34,776 nt of DNA from Mollicutes bacterium (lineage in GTDB: Bacteria; Bacillota_I; Bacilli_A; Izemoplasmatales; Izemoplasmataceae): NCBI GenBank assembly GCA_003557505.1, contig PWOH01000113.1, positions 1-34,776 on the forward strand, in the 5' to 3' direction. Under the pieces are notes generated by a model. It had not been told where the DNA came from. It ran no database searches and saw nothing but the letters and a program-made list of their open reading frames with translations. A program made the position numbers and the translations under genes. Below, piece by piece: positions 1 through 9,434 of this stretch (position 1 is its first letter; each line of letters begins with the position of its first letter).

Positions 1-2162
1 CCAGGTTCAACCATGGATAATTGTAAACGACTGCGGTTAAGATCCACACCGACAACCCATACATCCACAACATCTCCGACTTTCACTACATCTAGGGGAT
101 GTTTGACAAACTGTTTAGTCAGTTTTGAAATATGAACCAACCCATCTTCTTTAACACCACAATCCACAAAGGCACCGAAGTCCACAACATTACGTACTGT
201 CCCTCGGAGTTTCATGCCTTCTTTGAGGTCTTCTAAGGATAAGACATCACTTTTTAGTATGGGCGCAGGGGCATCATCCCTTGGGTCTCTTAACGGTGAA
301 ATCAATGACGCAAAGATATCTTCTATCGTGGGAATACCCGCATTTGTGCTTTCTGTAAAATCTTTCGCCTTTAATGGTTTGATTTTCTCTCTTAAGGCAT
401 CCGTACCAATCATACTCAGATTGGCATCAACACTATCCAATATTTTCATCGCAACTTCATAACTTTCCGGGTGAATTGACGTCTTATATAACGGATTATC
501 ACCCTCAGCGATGCGTAAGAATCCAACGGATTGTTCAAAGCTTTTATCTCCGAGTCCAGAAACTTTTTTAAGTTGCTTACGATTGGTAAAGGCCCCGTTA
601 TCCTCACGATATCCAACAATATTTTTAGCAACCTTCGATGAAATACCCGAAACATAATTTAGTAGTGAAGGCGAAGCAACATTTAAGTCCACGCCGACTT
701 GGTTAACCGCTGTTTCCACAGTAAAATCTAGTGAGTCCGAAAGTTTCGATTGACTGACATCGTGTTGATATTGACCAACGCCAATACTTTTAGGGTCAAT
801 TTTAACCAGTTCAGACAGGGGATCTTGAAGCCGTCTTGCAATACTGACGGCACTTCTTTCTTCAACCTGAAGATCAGGAAATTCTTTTTTAGCAAGTGGT
901 GAGGCACTATACACAGACGCACCTGCTTCATTGACAATGGTATAAAAGACTTCTTTATCGGTCTTCTTCAACAACTCAACCACAAAGGCTTCGGTCGGAC
1001 GAGACGCTGTTCCGTTTCCAATAGCCACAATATCGATTGAATATTTATCAATCATCTTAAGAACTTTTTCTTCCGCCTTTTGGGTCGCTGCATCAGAAAC
1101 ACTATCACCCGTTTTCTTTGCGTGCGGATAAATAACATCAACGGCTTTTAAAGTCCCCATTTCATCTAAAGTCGCCAGTTTACACCCTGTTCTGTAGGCC
1201 GGATCGATTCCTAATACTTTCTTCCCTTTAAGTGGCGGCGAAAGCAATAAGGCGCGTAAGTTCTCACTGAAAATATGAATCGCATGATCTTCGGATTTTT
1301 CAGTAAGCTCACTGCGTAGTTCTCGTTCAATTGAAGGGGCAATTAAACGTTTATAGGCATCTTTATAGGCCGCTTCAACAATCGCTTCAGAAGGCGTGGA
1401 ACTTGAGATAAACTGACGGTGAAGGTAGTCGTGAATGCGGGTTTCATCCATATCAACTTTCACCCGTAAGACTTTTTCTTTTTCACCACGATTTAACGCC
1501 AGCACTCTGAAGAGTTTAATGTGTTTAATAGAATCTTTGAAATCATAATACATTTCATAGATTTTTTGTTCGTCCGAGGCATCTTTTTTGAGTTTTGAAA
1601 TAATCTGACCGTTTGAAAAGGTTTGATTGCGAATCCATTTTCTCACTTTCGCATCATCACTGATGCGCTCAGAAATAATGTGTGAAGCGCCTTCAATCGC
1701 CGCTTCGACAGATTCAACTTCATCGGTTAAAAAAGCCTTTGCGGCTTCTTCAGGATCAAAGTCAGGCTTGAACTCAAGAATAAGATCGGCCAATGGTTCA
1801 AGGCCTTTTTTAATCGCAATGGTCGCTTTGGTTTTTTTCTTCTCTTTAAACGGACGATAAAGGTCTTCAACATCAATTAGCTGTTTGGCTGCGATAATCG
1901 CAGTTTTCAACTCATCCGTAAGCAACCCTTTTTCATCAATGAGACGAATAACATCCTCTTTACGTTCTTTTAACTGCGTTTGATATTGATAAGCCTTGTC
2001 AATTTCGCGAATAGACTCCTCATCAAGTCCACCGGTCATCTCTTTACGATAACGTGCGATAAAAGGAACGGTATTGTCCTTCAATAGGGTCAATACCGTT
2101 TCAACGTACTTATCCTTAATGCTTAAGCGTTTCGATAGTTCTGTAATAATAGTTTGTTCCAT
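1..2162 (-). CDS. tex: Tex-like RNA-binding transcriptional accessory protein, C-terminus truncated by window edge
   Basis: Open minus frame from ATG (2160-2162, RBS GGAGG) to the window edge. N-term MEQTIITELSKRLSIKDKYVETVLTLLKDNTVPFIARYRKEMTGGLDEE is typical of Tex. A C-terminal S1 domain (GMKLRGTVRNVVDFGAFVDCGVKEDGLVHISKL) is encoded around 60-220. Absent from the ORF track because it has no stop inside the window. Confidence 0.95.
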   Translation of the reverse strand, partial: MEQTIITELSKRLSIKDKYVETVLTLLKDNTVPFIARYRKEMTGGLDEESIREIDKAYQYQTQLKERKEDVIRLIDEKGLLTDELKTAIIAAKQLIDVEDLYRPFKEKKKTKATIAIKKGLEPLADLILEFKPDFDPEEAAKAFLTDEVESVEAAIEGASHIISERISDDAKVRKWIRNQTFSNGQIISKLKKDASDEQKIYEMYYDFKDSIKHIKLFRVLALNRGEKEKVLRVKVDMDETRIHDYLHRQFISSSTPSEAIVEAAYKDAYKRLIAPSIERELRSELTEKSEDHAIHIFSENLRALLLSPPLKGKKVLGIDPAYRTGCKLATLDEMGTLKAVDVIYPHAKKTGDSVSDAATQKAEEKVLKMIDKYSIDIVAIGNGTASRPTEAFVVELLKKTDKEVFYTIVNEAGASVYSASPLAKKEFPDLQVEERSAVSIARRLQDPLSELVKIDPKSIGVGQYQHDVSQSKLSDSLDFTVETAVNQVGVDLNVASPSLLNYVSGISSKVAKNIVGYREDNGAFTNRKQLKKVSGLGDKSFEQSVGFLRIAEGDNPLYKTSIHPESYEVAMKILDSVDANLSMIGTDALREKIKPLKAKDFTESTNAGIPTIEDIFASLISPLRDPRDDAPAPILKSDVLSLEDLKEGMKLRGTVRNVVDFGAFVDCGVKEDGLVHISKLTKQFVKHPLDVVKVGDVVDVWVVGVDLNRSRLQLSMVEP

Positions 2163-2173
2163 AAAAACCTCCG

Positions 2174-2578
2174 TTATGGTGTGTAAGTTTCCGCAATAAT
2201 ATCCTCAAATAACGCTTGAATTGGTGCAACGCCGACAATCGGACCATCTAGGACTTCCCCATCTTGCATCACGACGATGCTTGGTACATGGCTAACTGGC
2301 GCAGGGGATTCTCCTGTAGTTTGATATGAAAGTACCATCGGTATTTTGTCTTGATGATTCTGATAATAATCTGCAATATCATCGAAGAGATCCTGACAAG
2401 CGGGACATTGAGGTAAATAATAATATATTAAATACGGTTCGCCTGTTTCATCATACGTCGATAACTCCGAAAAATCATCGATATGGGTCATATCATCATA
2501 ATCAAAACCACCACAAGCCACTAACAACATCGTTGAAAAGGCAAGCATGGCTGTGAGAATATATTTTTTATAGTTCAT
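2174..2578 (-). CDS. Thioredoxin-like lipoprotein with CPAC active site
   Basis: Signal peptide with lipobox LLVAC; YLIYYYLPQCPACQDLF thioredoxin active site; later VPSIVVMQDG (cis-Pro region). Start moved to ATG 2578 (RBS AGGAG) instead of the TTG at 2587. Confidence 0.85.
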   Translation of the reverse strand: MNYKKYILTAMLAFSTMLLVACGGFDYDDMTHIDDFSELSTYDETGEPYLIYYYLPQCPACQDLFDDIADYYQNHQDKIPMVLSYQTTGESPAPVSHVPSIVVMQDGEVLDGPIVGVAPIQALFEDIIAETYTP

Positions 2579-2653
2579 TAAAACCAACTCCTGTTTTTTC
2601 TCATTGTAAGTGAATAAGCTCAGCTTTACAAATAATTAGCCCGTAAATATCAA

Positions 2654-3487
2654 TCAATCCATGTAAGATTCAAAATCAATCGAATCAGCGTTTTCCAGGA
2701 AAGCCAAGATGTCTTCCTGACCATAAAATGCTTCTTTGATTTGTTCATTTGCTAAAATCAATAATGCCGGTTCACTAAACAACATATCATCGCTGCGTAC
2801 ACCAATCATATCATAGAGATTCGCCACAAAAAAGGGAACCTCATTGTTAATGTCTGATCCAAACGATAATACTGTTTCATTGATGGCTGCACTTGCTTCA
2901 GAGGTCCCTGAATCATCTCGGCCATAAACATAAACAATATTCGGCTCATCCCAAGCCATATCACGAATGTCATCCCAATTATCCAAATGGTCAAAATCGC
3001 TGTAGGCATACGCTCCAAAGGTTTGTGTGTCTTCTTCTAAAGTTCCACGCGTGAGGGGCATCCAATAATCATCATTCCTATAGGCCTCGATAAAATTCAT
3101 AATAGGCACAGCTCCGTAAAAACGATCTTCGATTTGACCATTCTTAACAACCATTAGTTTAGGACCACGAGACGCAACATTAATGGGTCTTTCTCCACTG
3201 ATTTCACGAAATGAAAAAACATGCATATCAAACGCATGATCACCTTCTTTTGCGAACACAAATAATTCTTCGTTAATCAATTGTGTCCCCTGTGATTCAC
3301 AACCAAAGGTATCTTGGTCATACATATACACCAGTTCATAACTGTCTTGACCAATTTCAGTGAACGCTTCCCACGTATCGACACGGGTAAAATCCCGATA
3401 GCTATAGCCGCCGTAACTAGGGCCACCACATGAAGCCAATAATATAAAGCCACTTAACACTGTAATTAACATCATTGTACGTTTCAT
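2654..3487 (-). CDS. Lipoprotein with two tandem degenerate thioredoxin-like domains
   Basis: Lipobox ILLASC; two internal repeats (SYRDFTRVDTWEAF... and AYSDFDHLDNWDDI...) aligning by eye to each other and to the neighbouring CPAC protein. Confidence 0.75.
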   Translation of the reverse strand: MKRTMMLITVLSGFILLASCGGPSYGGYSYRDFTRVDTWEAFTEIGQDSYELVYMYDQDTFGCESQGTQLINEELFVFAKEGDHAFDMHVFSFREISGERPINVASRGPKLMVVKNGQIEDRFYGAVPIMNFIEAYRNDDYWMPLTRGTLEEDTQTFGAYAYSDFDHLDNWDDIRDMAWDEPNIVYVYGRDDSGTSEASAAINETVLSFGSDINNEVPFFVANLYDMIGVRSDDMLFSEPALLILANEQIKEAFYGQEDILAFLENADSIDFESYMD

Positions 3488-3849
3488 TGTTTGTCACCTC
3501 TATAAAGCATACACACAGCGACCGCGTAATTCTCTGAATGGGAAATACTGATTAATACTGTGTCTTCTTCTTTGTATTTTGATTGAACATATGGCGCTCC
3601 TGAAGGCGCATTTAAGATGCTGACATCCCTAAAATTAAGGGGTTCTTCAAATATTTGATAAGCCTTTGAATACGCTTCTTTCGCCGCAAATCGTCCCGCT
3701 AAAAATTCAATTTTACGATCTGTTCGACTAATACGCTCGTACAACGTTTTTTCCGCATCAGAAAGCACACGGTTAATAAATCGTTCATCAATAATCGTCT
3801 TAATACGTTCAAATTCAACGATATCAATGCCTAATCCATCACTTTTCAT
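3484..3849 (-). CDS. acpS: Holo-[acyl-carrier-protein] synthase
   Basis: GLGIDIVEFERIK and FLAGRFAAKEAYSKA motifs typical of AcpS; 121 aa. Confidence 0.95.
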   Translation of the reverse strand: MKSDGLGIDIVEFERIKTIIDERFINRVLSDAEKTLYERISRTDRKIEFLAGRFAAKEAYSKAYQIFEEPLNFRDVSILNAPSGAPYVQSKYKEEDTVLISISHSENYAVAVCMLYRGDKQ

Positions 3850-4789
3850 ATTCTTCCAAAGCCTCCTGTGCTATATGGTTAATGTTTCTAAACCGATGAT
3901 TCAATCCTGATTTGGAGATTTGCTTGGTGAAATGTTCAACTGATAACTCACTTAGCTCAACCAATGATGCCTCCGGATAAGTCTTTCTAAGAAATATGGC
4001 TTCTTTCACACTTTTGGGTAACTTTGATTCGTCGACCAATTTATCGATAATTTCAATATTTTTCAGTTGTTTATTTGCCGCTTCAAAGGTTTTATTCTGA
4101 TTGGCTAGTTCCATATTCATTACACGGGTAATCGAATTGACAAAATCTCTTTTGATTCGTTCATCCTCATAAGTGAAAAGCGCGTTAGAAGCCCCCACTA
4201 ATCGTAAGAAATCTGATATTTTCTCCGAATCCTTAATATAGACTAACACCCCGCGTTTTTTCTCATGAACTTTAGCTTTTAACTCATAGATATTCAATAA
4301 GTTCATCAAATCTTCCGCATACGCTTTAGAAGGAACCGATATTTCCATATGATACGATGAAGAATGGGGATGATTAACCGAACCGCCCGCAAGGAATGCA
4401 CCTCTTAAAAAGGCCCGTTGACAACATTCTTTAGTGATAATACTATCGTCAATAGACTGCGCAAACCCATGGTCTTCATCCATCAAACCAAGTTCACGAA
4501 TAATCATGTTCACTTTTTCTTTAACGACCATTAAATATTGATTTTTCTTTTGTAATCTAACGCCTTGTTTACTCAAGACATCAATGTTTACCGGATATAA
4601 AGCTTTTAACATTTGAATCGCTTTTCTCGCAATAGGTAAAGATGTCGTTTGATAGACGACACGCATGCCTTCACTACTTAATGAAAGATAGCCATTGATT
4701 GCCAACATCGCCGATAACGAGGCTACCATACAATGTTTATCTTGTTTGATATGAAGTAATTCTTTTTTCGTATCGGATGTAAAAGACAT
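3839..4789 (-). CDS. whiA: WhiA-family DNA-binding protein (LAGLIDADG-like + HTH)
   Basis: [40 protein letters not shown], and C-terminal HTH [29 protein letters not shown]. Confidence 0.95.
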   Translation of the reverse strand: [316 protein letters not shown]

Positions 4790-4800
4790 TGTTAGCCTCC

Positions 4801-5436
4801 TTATGCGCGTTTTTTATATAAGTTTAAAAATAATCCCAACATGACCCCTAATAGCGCAGCAAAGAAGGGTCTATACGTTTCATTTAACAAAAACGTAATC
4901 GTATGGGCAGGAATCCAAAACAAAGGAATTGTCCTCATAAGCATACCAATAAATGCGGGATAGTCAATAGCCTTCAAGGTACTTTTCAAATCAAAGACGC
5001 TAGATTCAATGCGCGATTCAATGATTTGATCGGTAATCCTATGAAATAACATCATCGTTGGCGCAAAAAATGCGTTCATTAATACACTCGTGAACAAGGC
5101 GAACATAAAGATATTTCCTTCAAAGGGAAGTATATTATTCGCTTGCAAGGTTTCTACGCCAGCAGGAAAGATTTGGAACACCAATACCACAAATACCCCA
5201 ATAATTCCCCAAACCATCATTTTCCAGAGTAACCCAGTTACTTTATAATCGTGAAATCGAATCCGCCGCGACAGCACATCACCAATCGAAGCAAACAGAA
5301 AAAATTTAAAAAACCCACCAATTAACAAAAATTCATCTGTGAACGTGAAAAAAAGCTCATGGGTAAAAGGAATGACCAAGAAAGTCACCACACCAATAAG
5401 CGCTAGCAGAAATATATAATCTTGTCGTTTAATCAT
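4801..5436 (-). CDS. Multi-pass membrane protein, possibly Mpv17/PMP22-like
   Basis: About 5 hydrophobic segments; motifs GD(V)LSRRI, FFAPTMMLFHRITD and WIPAHTITFLLNETYRPFFAALLGVMLGLFLN reminiscent of the Mpv17/PMP22 signature. Confidence 0.7.
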   Translation of the reverse strand: MIKRQDYIFLLALIGVVTFLVIPFTHELFFTFTDEFLLIGGFFKFFLFASIGDVLSRRIRFHDYKVTGLLWKMMVWGIIGVFVVLVFQIFPAGVETLQANNILPFEGNIFMFALFTSVLMNAFFAPTMMLFHRITDQIIESRIESSVFDLKSTLKAIDYPAFIGMLMRTIPLFWIPAHTITFLLNETYRPFFAALLGVMLGLFLNLYKKRA

Positions 5437-5954
5437 AACAACACTCCAATATAGGTCAATACCACATCGATAAAAAACAATATAATCAAACCATTAATAA
5501 ACGCTCCGCGTACTGACATTAAAAACGGGTGAATAAACGGATGAACATAGTAGACGGTAAAGGCACTAATAAGCCCAAAGATACTGGTAGGCAACCAGCA
5601 GGTATAAGGGCTTTTACACACTGAAAAGGTTTCGGTGTAATCCCACAAATTAAGGCCATACATTCGGAAAAACATGTGCCCACTAACAGCTTCCATCATA
5701 TACGTGGTCACAATGCCAGTGATTATAAGCAGGATGATTTGGAGTGGAAATAAGGAAACGTATTTCTTAAGTTGCTGATAAACTAACAACGTTAAAACAA
5801 CTCCAACACCATACATCGGTTGATACGGTCCAAAAAGAACACTGTTGTCTATCCAGTATCCTCTAAAAATCAAATTAATCAAACGTTCCAAGCCATAACC
5901 GGCAATACTGTAGACAATTATCAAATATACTGTATTTCGCAAAATAATCACCAC
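5433..5954 (-). CDS. Membrane protein of the putative ABC-transporter type IV (CmpB-like) family
   Basis: Four or more TM segments; GYGLERLINLIFRGYWIDNSVLFGPYQPMYGVG...YMMEAVSGHMFFRMYGLNLWDYTE. Start uncertain: GTG 5954 is very close to a TATAAT, and a downstream TTG is possible. Confidence 0.65.
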   Translation of the reverse strand: MVIILRNTVYLIIVYSIAGYGLERLINLIFRGYWIDNSVLFGPYQPMYGVGVVLTLLVYQQLKKYVSLFPLQIILLIITGIVTTYMMEAVSGHMFFRMYGLNLWDYTETFSVCKSPYTCWLPTSIFGLISAFTVYYVHPFIHPFLMSVRGAFINGLIILFFIDVVLTYIGVLL

Positions 5955-5964
5955 TATTATTATA

Positions 5965-6013
5965 ACGTATCTTCAAAGAAAAAACGATGCTTTATCGCAT
6001 CGTTTATCTTTTG
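5965..6013 (-). terminator. Intrinsic terminator after trxB
   Basis: 9-bp stem AAACGATGC (5982-5990)/GCATCGTTT (5997-6005), loop 6 nt, followed on the minus strand by TTTCTTTG. Confidence 0.8.
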
Positions 6014-6931
6014 TTAGTTTTCTAGGTTTTCAATGTATTTCGCAACATTTTGAGCCGCAATCGCACCATCGGCTGTCGCCGTTACAATTTGGCGAAGTTC
6101 TTTTTCAATGACATCACCAATCGCATAGATGCCTGGTAATCCTGTTTCCATTAATGCATTCGCTTTAATGTAGCCTTGTTGGTTGGTTATACCCAAGTCT
6201 TGAATAAAGCTTGTATTAGGAATTTGACCAATAAAGACAAAAACACCGTCTGTTTTAAATTCTTCCGTTTCATCAGAGTGTACATTTTTAAGGGTTACAC
6301 TTTCTAATTTATCGGATCCATTAAAACTGGTTACTTCATAGCCGAGTTTAAAGTCGATCATATCATTCTTTTGTGCTTTTTCAACAGTTCCTTTGTGGGC
6401 TTGCAGAGAATCTAAAATGTTTACAACCGTTACTTTTACATTCATGCTCGTAAGGTAGATAGCCTCATCGATGGCACTATTCCCCCCACCAAGCACAATG
6501 ACTTCTTTATTTTTAAAGAAGGCACCATCACAAACAGCACAGAAGCTAATCCCTTTGCTTTGAAATTTATCTTCATTCGCTGCACCGACTTTACGGGGCT
6601 TAGTGCCACTACCGATAATGACCGCTTTGGCTTTAAAAACCTTCCCGTCTTGCGTATGTACTTCTTTATGGGTTTCTTTATCGACGATGCCATTGACATC
6701 ACCGTACTGATATTCAACCCCCAATTCTTGCGTGTGCGTAAACATTTTTTCACTTAATTCAAACCCTGTAACTTTTCCAACACCAGGATAGTTCTCAATT
6801 TCAAACGTATCGACCATGTAGCCGCCTGGAGAAGACTTCTCAATCATCATCGTTTTTAAGTTGGCACGTTGTGTATAAATTGCGGCAGTCATCCCACCGG
6901 GTCCTGCGCCAATAATAATTACATCGTACAT
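6014..6931 (-). CDS. trxB: Thioredoxin reductase
   Basis: FAD-binding GAGPGGMTAAIY, redox motif CAVCDGAFF, NADPH motif GGGNSAIDEA, C-terminal GIYAIGDV. Confidence 0.97.
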   Translation of the reverse strand: MYDVIIIGAGPGGMTAAIYTQRANLKTMMIEKSSPGGYMVDTFEIENYPGVGKVTGFELSEKMFTHTQELGVEYQYGDVNGIVDKETHKEVHTQDGKVFKAKAVIIGSGTKPRKVGAANEDKFQSKGISFCAVCDGAFFKNKEVIVLGGGNSAIDEAIYLTSMNVKVTVVNILDSLQAHKGTVEKAQKNDMIDFKLGYEVTSFNGSDKLESVTLKNVHSDETEEFKTDGVFVFIGQIPNTSFIQDLGITNQQGYIKANALMETGLPGIYAIGDVIEKELRQIVTATADGAIAAQNVAKYIENLEN

Positions 6932-6951
6932 AAAATAATCACCTCGATTTT

Positions 6952-7878
6952 CTATTGTACCGCATTTTCTTCTAAAATTTCAACATAATGCTTACGGCGA
7001 ACCACAAAATGATTCACCACAAGGAATGCGATACCGCTCAAGGCCATAATGATGCTGATAACTTGGGCTGCACGAAGGTTTGTGTTGCCAACAAAAAGTG
7101 CATCTGTTCGCATAAATTCGATGAAGAATCGTCCCACAGAATACCAAATTAGATAAAAAGCCAATAAATCACCACTGCGTAAAAATGGCAAGCGACGAAT
7201 CACAAAAATGATTCCTAGTCCGAGTAGATTCCATAATGATTCGTAAAGGAACGTGGGATGATGATAATAAGTCCCTTCACCACCGGGCGTATTATACATA
7301 TTATTAACGATGAAATCCGGTAATCGTAAGGTATTGCTTAAAAATGAATATTGTTCATCCAGTGATAAATTAGCTGTACCGTTGGTCATTCCACCAATGA
7401 CACCACCATGCGCTTCTTGATTGAAAAAGTTTCCCCAACGACCAAATGATTGACCAATCAAAAATCCTGGCGCAATCAGATCAAAGACTCTATAAATATC
7501 AATTTTTCTTACTCTCGTATAGATGATAGCAGCAACCAAGGCAACAATAAAGCCACCGTGAATCGCAAGACCACCTTCAGTAATCCTAAAGATACGGCCT
7601 AAATCACCACTATAACGTTCCCATTCAAAAATGACATAATAGATTCTGGCCCCTAAAATAGCTAGTGGCAATATAATGATCAAACCATCAACAATATAAT
7701 CTGATTTAATCCCAAGTTTTTTTCCTTCTTGAATGCCCATGATCAATGCACCGAGTACACCAAGTAAAATCATGAAACTATACATGTAAACCGTAATTGG
7801 CCCGATGCTAAATAATTCATTTGACAACGGCGAATGTGTCGGGTCCAGATGGGCTGCGGTTAAAATAGTGTTTAACAT
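6952..7878 (-). CDS. lgt: Prolipoprotein diacylglyceryl transferase
   Basis: GGLAIHGGFI, GRWGNFFNQEAHG, YHHPTFLYESLWNL, GRFFIEFMRTD. Confidence 0.97.
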   Translation of the reverse strand: MLNTILTAAHLDPTHSPLSNELFSIGPITVYMYSFMILLGVLGALIMGIQEGKKLGIKSDYIVDGLIIILPLAILGARIYYVIFEWERYSGDLGRIFRITEGGLAIHGGFIVALVAAIIYTRVRKIDIYRVFDLIAPGFLIGQSFGRWGNFFNQEAHGGVIGGMTNGTANLSLDEQYSFLSNTLRLPDFIVNNMYNTPGGEGTYYHHPTFLYESLWNLLGLGIIFVIRRLPFLRSGDLLAFYLIWYSVGRFFIEFMRTDALFVGNTNLRAAQVISIIMALSGIAFLVVNHFVVRRKHYVEILEENAVQ

Positions 7879-7890
7879 ATAAATCCCTCA

Positions 7891-8820
7891 TTATTTTTTT
7901 GTATTTTTATTCTTTATTTCATTGGATATCGCATCAGTAAAGTCTTTTGCCATATTCGTCCCTAAAAATTTAAGACGCGCATTCATCGCAGCAACTTCAA
8001 CTAATGATGGGACACTTCTAGCAGCGGTAATCGGTATTTTAACACTGACAACTTCAGTATCGAAAATTGTTTCGGTCTGAGCGTCTAATCCTAGACGATC
8101 ATATTCCACGTCATCTTCCCATTGCATAAGTTCTACAATAAGCATAATGTTTTTGTTTTCTTTATATGCGGAGGCTCCAAACAATTTCACAACATTGACG
8201 ATCCCAATTCCACGAATTTCTAAGTGTTCACGGAGTAATTTCGGCGCTTCACCCACAAGGTTCCCAACTTCTTTTTGATAGACATCCACACGGTCATCCG
8301 CAACAAGCTGATGGCCTCTTCTAACAAGTTCTAAGGCAACCTCACTTTTTCCTACACCACTTTTTCCTTTAATGATAACGCCAACCCCGTTAATATCAAC
8401 AAGGGTTCCGTGAATGGATTTACGAGGGGCTAACTTACCATAGAGGTACTGATATAACTTACTGAATAGTTCACTGGTCTTTAAATAGCTCTTTAAAACG
8501 GGCACATTATATTTATTACCCATTCTGATGAATACATCCGGTACTTCAACGTGTTTAGAAAAGATAAACGCTGGCGGTTGTCTTTCAAACAGCATCTCAA
8601 CTCGTATTTCTTGGTCTTCTTGGGATAGCCATCCAAAGAAGGTGACTTCTTTACTCCCGAATATTTGCACACGGTCGTCTTCAAAGAAATCAAATAATCC
8701 GGCCAACTCAATCCCGGGTCGGGTGAGTTGTGGGTTTTTAATATTCGTGTTTAACCCAGATTCACCACTTACAATCTCCAGTTTGAACTCAGCAATTAAA
8801 TCATTAACAATTAGTCCCAT
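7891..8820 (-). CDS. hprK: HPr kinase/phosphorylase
   Basis: Walker A GKSGVGKSEVALELVRRGHQLVADDRVD and LEIRGIGIVNV signature. Confidence 0.97.
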   Translation of the reverse strand: MGLIVNDLIAEFKLEIVSGESGLNTNIKNPQLTRPGIELAGLFDFFEDDRVQIFGSKEVTFFGWLSQEDQEIRVEMLFERQPPAFIFSKHVEVPDVFIRMGNKYNVPVLKSYLKTSELFSKLYQYLYGKLAPRKSIHGTLVDINGVGVIIKGKSGVGKSEVALELVRRGHQLVADDRVDVYQKEVGNLVGEAPKLLREHLEIRGIGIVNVVKLFGASAYKENKNIMLIVELMQWEDDVEYDRLGLDAQTETIFDTEVVSVKIPITAARSVPSLVEVAAMNARLKFLGTNMAKDFTDAISNEIKNKNTKK

Positions 8821-8821
8821 G

Positions 8822-9433
8822 TTACCACCTCATCATATAGCGTAAAATAATATTGCGAATAAAATGTGAAAGTAAATACCTAAATACTACAAACGACCCA
8901 ATGAATATGACAAATGTCGTTTCATTGGTGAAATTGAACATGCCAATAAATAAGTAATGTTCGAGTAAATAAAACAGTGTTAGATATCCGAAAAAGAAGA
9001 TGAAACCAAGTGTCTTTAAGACAAATTTGAAGTGATTAAAGACAATATAATGTCTAAATAACACTTCTATCAAGGTATAGACACCGACAAACGCCAAGAG
9101 GTCAACTAAATGTCCGGAAAAGCTGACAAAATCAAAAATCTCACTAAGTCCATAGATAACCACTAAGTTCAAAAAGAAATACATCGCAAAGTTAATAATG
9201 CCATTTTGATGAAATCTTGATCCGAACTCTATCATTATCATACCACGTGTACTGCGATTACTTTTCTGTGAGGACTGTTTCTTTTGTTCGAGCTCTTTGA
9301 GTTGTTTCAACAAATCCTGGATTTCCTTTTCTTTTTCTTCGCGTGACTTTTTATCCTTTTCTTCTGATTGATTATTGTTTTCTTCGTTTTTTGGTTGTTT
9401 TTCTTCCCCGTTTTTTTTCTCTTCTTCGCTCAT
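8822..9433 (-). CDS. Membrane protein with highly charged K/E/Q-rich N-terminus and ~4 TM helices
   Basis: N-term ~60 aa of KEEE/NNQSEEKDKK repeats followed by hydrophobic segments; located between uvrA and hprK. Confidence 0.75.
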   Translation of the reverse strand: MSEEEKKNGEEKQPKNEENNNQSEEKDKKSREEKEKEIQDLLKQLKELEQKKQSSQKSNRSTRGMIMIEFGSRFHQNGIINFAMYFFLNLVVIYGLSEIFDFVSFSGHLVDLLAFVGVYTLIEVLFRHYIVFNHFKFVLKTLGFIFFFGYLTLFYLLEHYLFIGMFNFTNETTFVIFIGSFVVFRYLLSHFIRNIILRYMMRW

Positions 9434-9434
9434 A

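Noticed and set aside
2588-2653. Possible terminator/riboswitch between the two thioredoxin-like lipoprotein genes (TTGTAA...TTACAA, AAGCTGAGCTT)
   Set aside because: Short, imperfect pairings without a U-tract; not strong enough to call.
6442-6753. Minus-strand ORFs nested in trxB, hprK, tsaE, pgi and the lipoprotein gene (e.g. 6442-6753, 8493-8711, 22634-22828, 24320-24589, 2806-3018)
   Set aside because: Alternate-frame translations of clear coding genes; no independent support.
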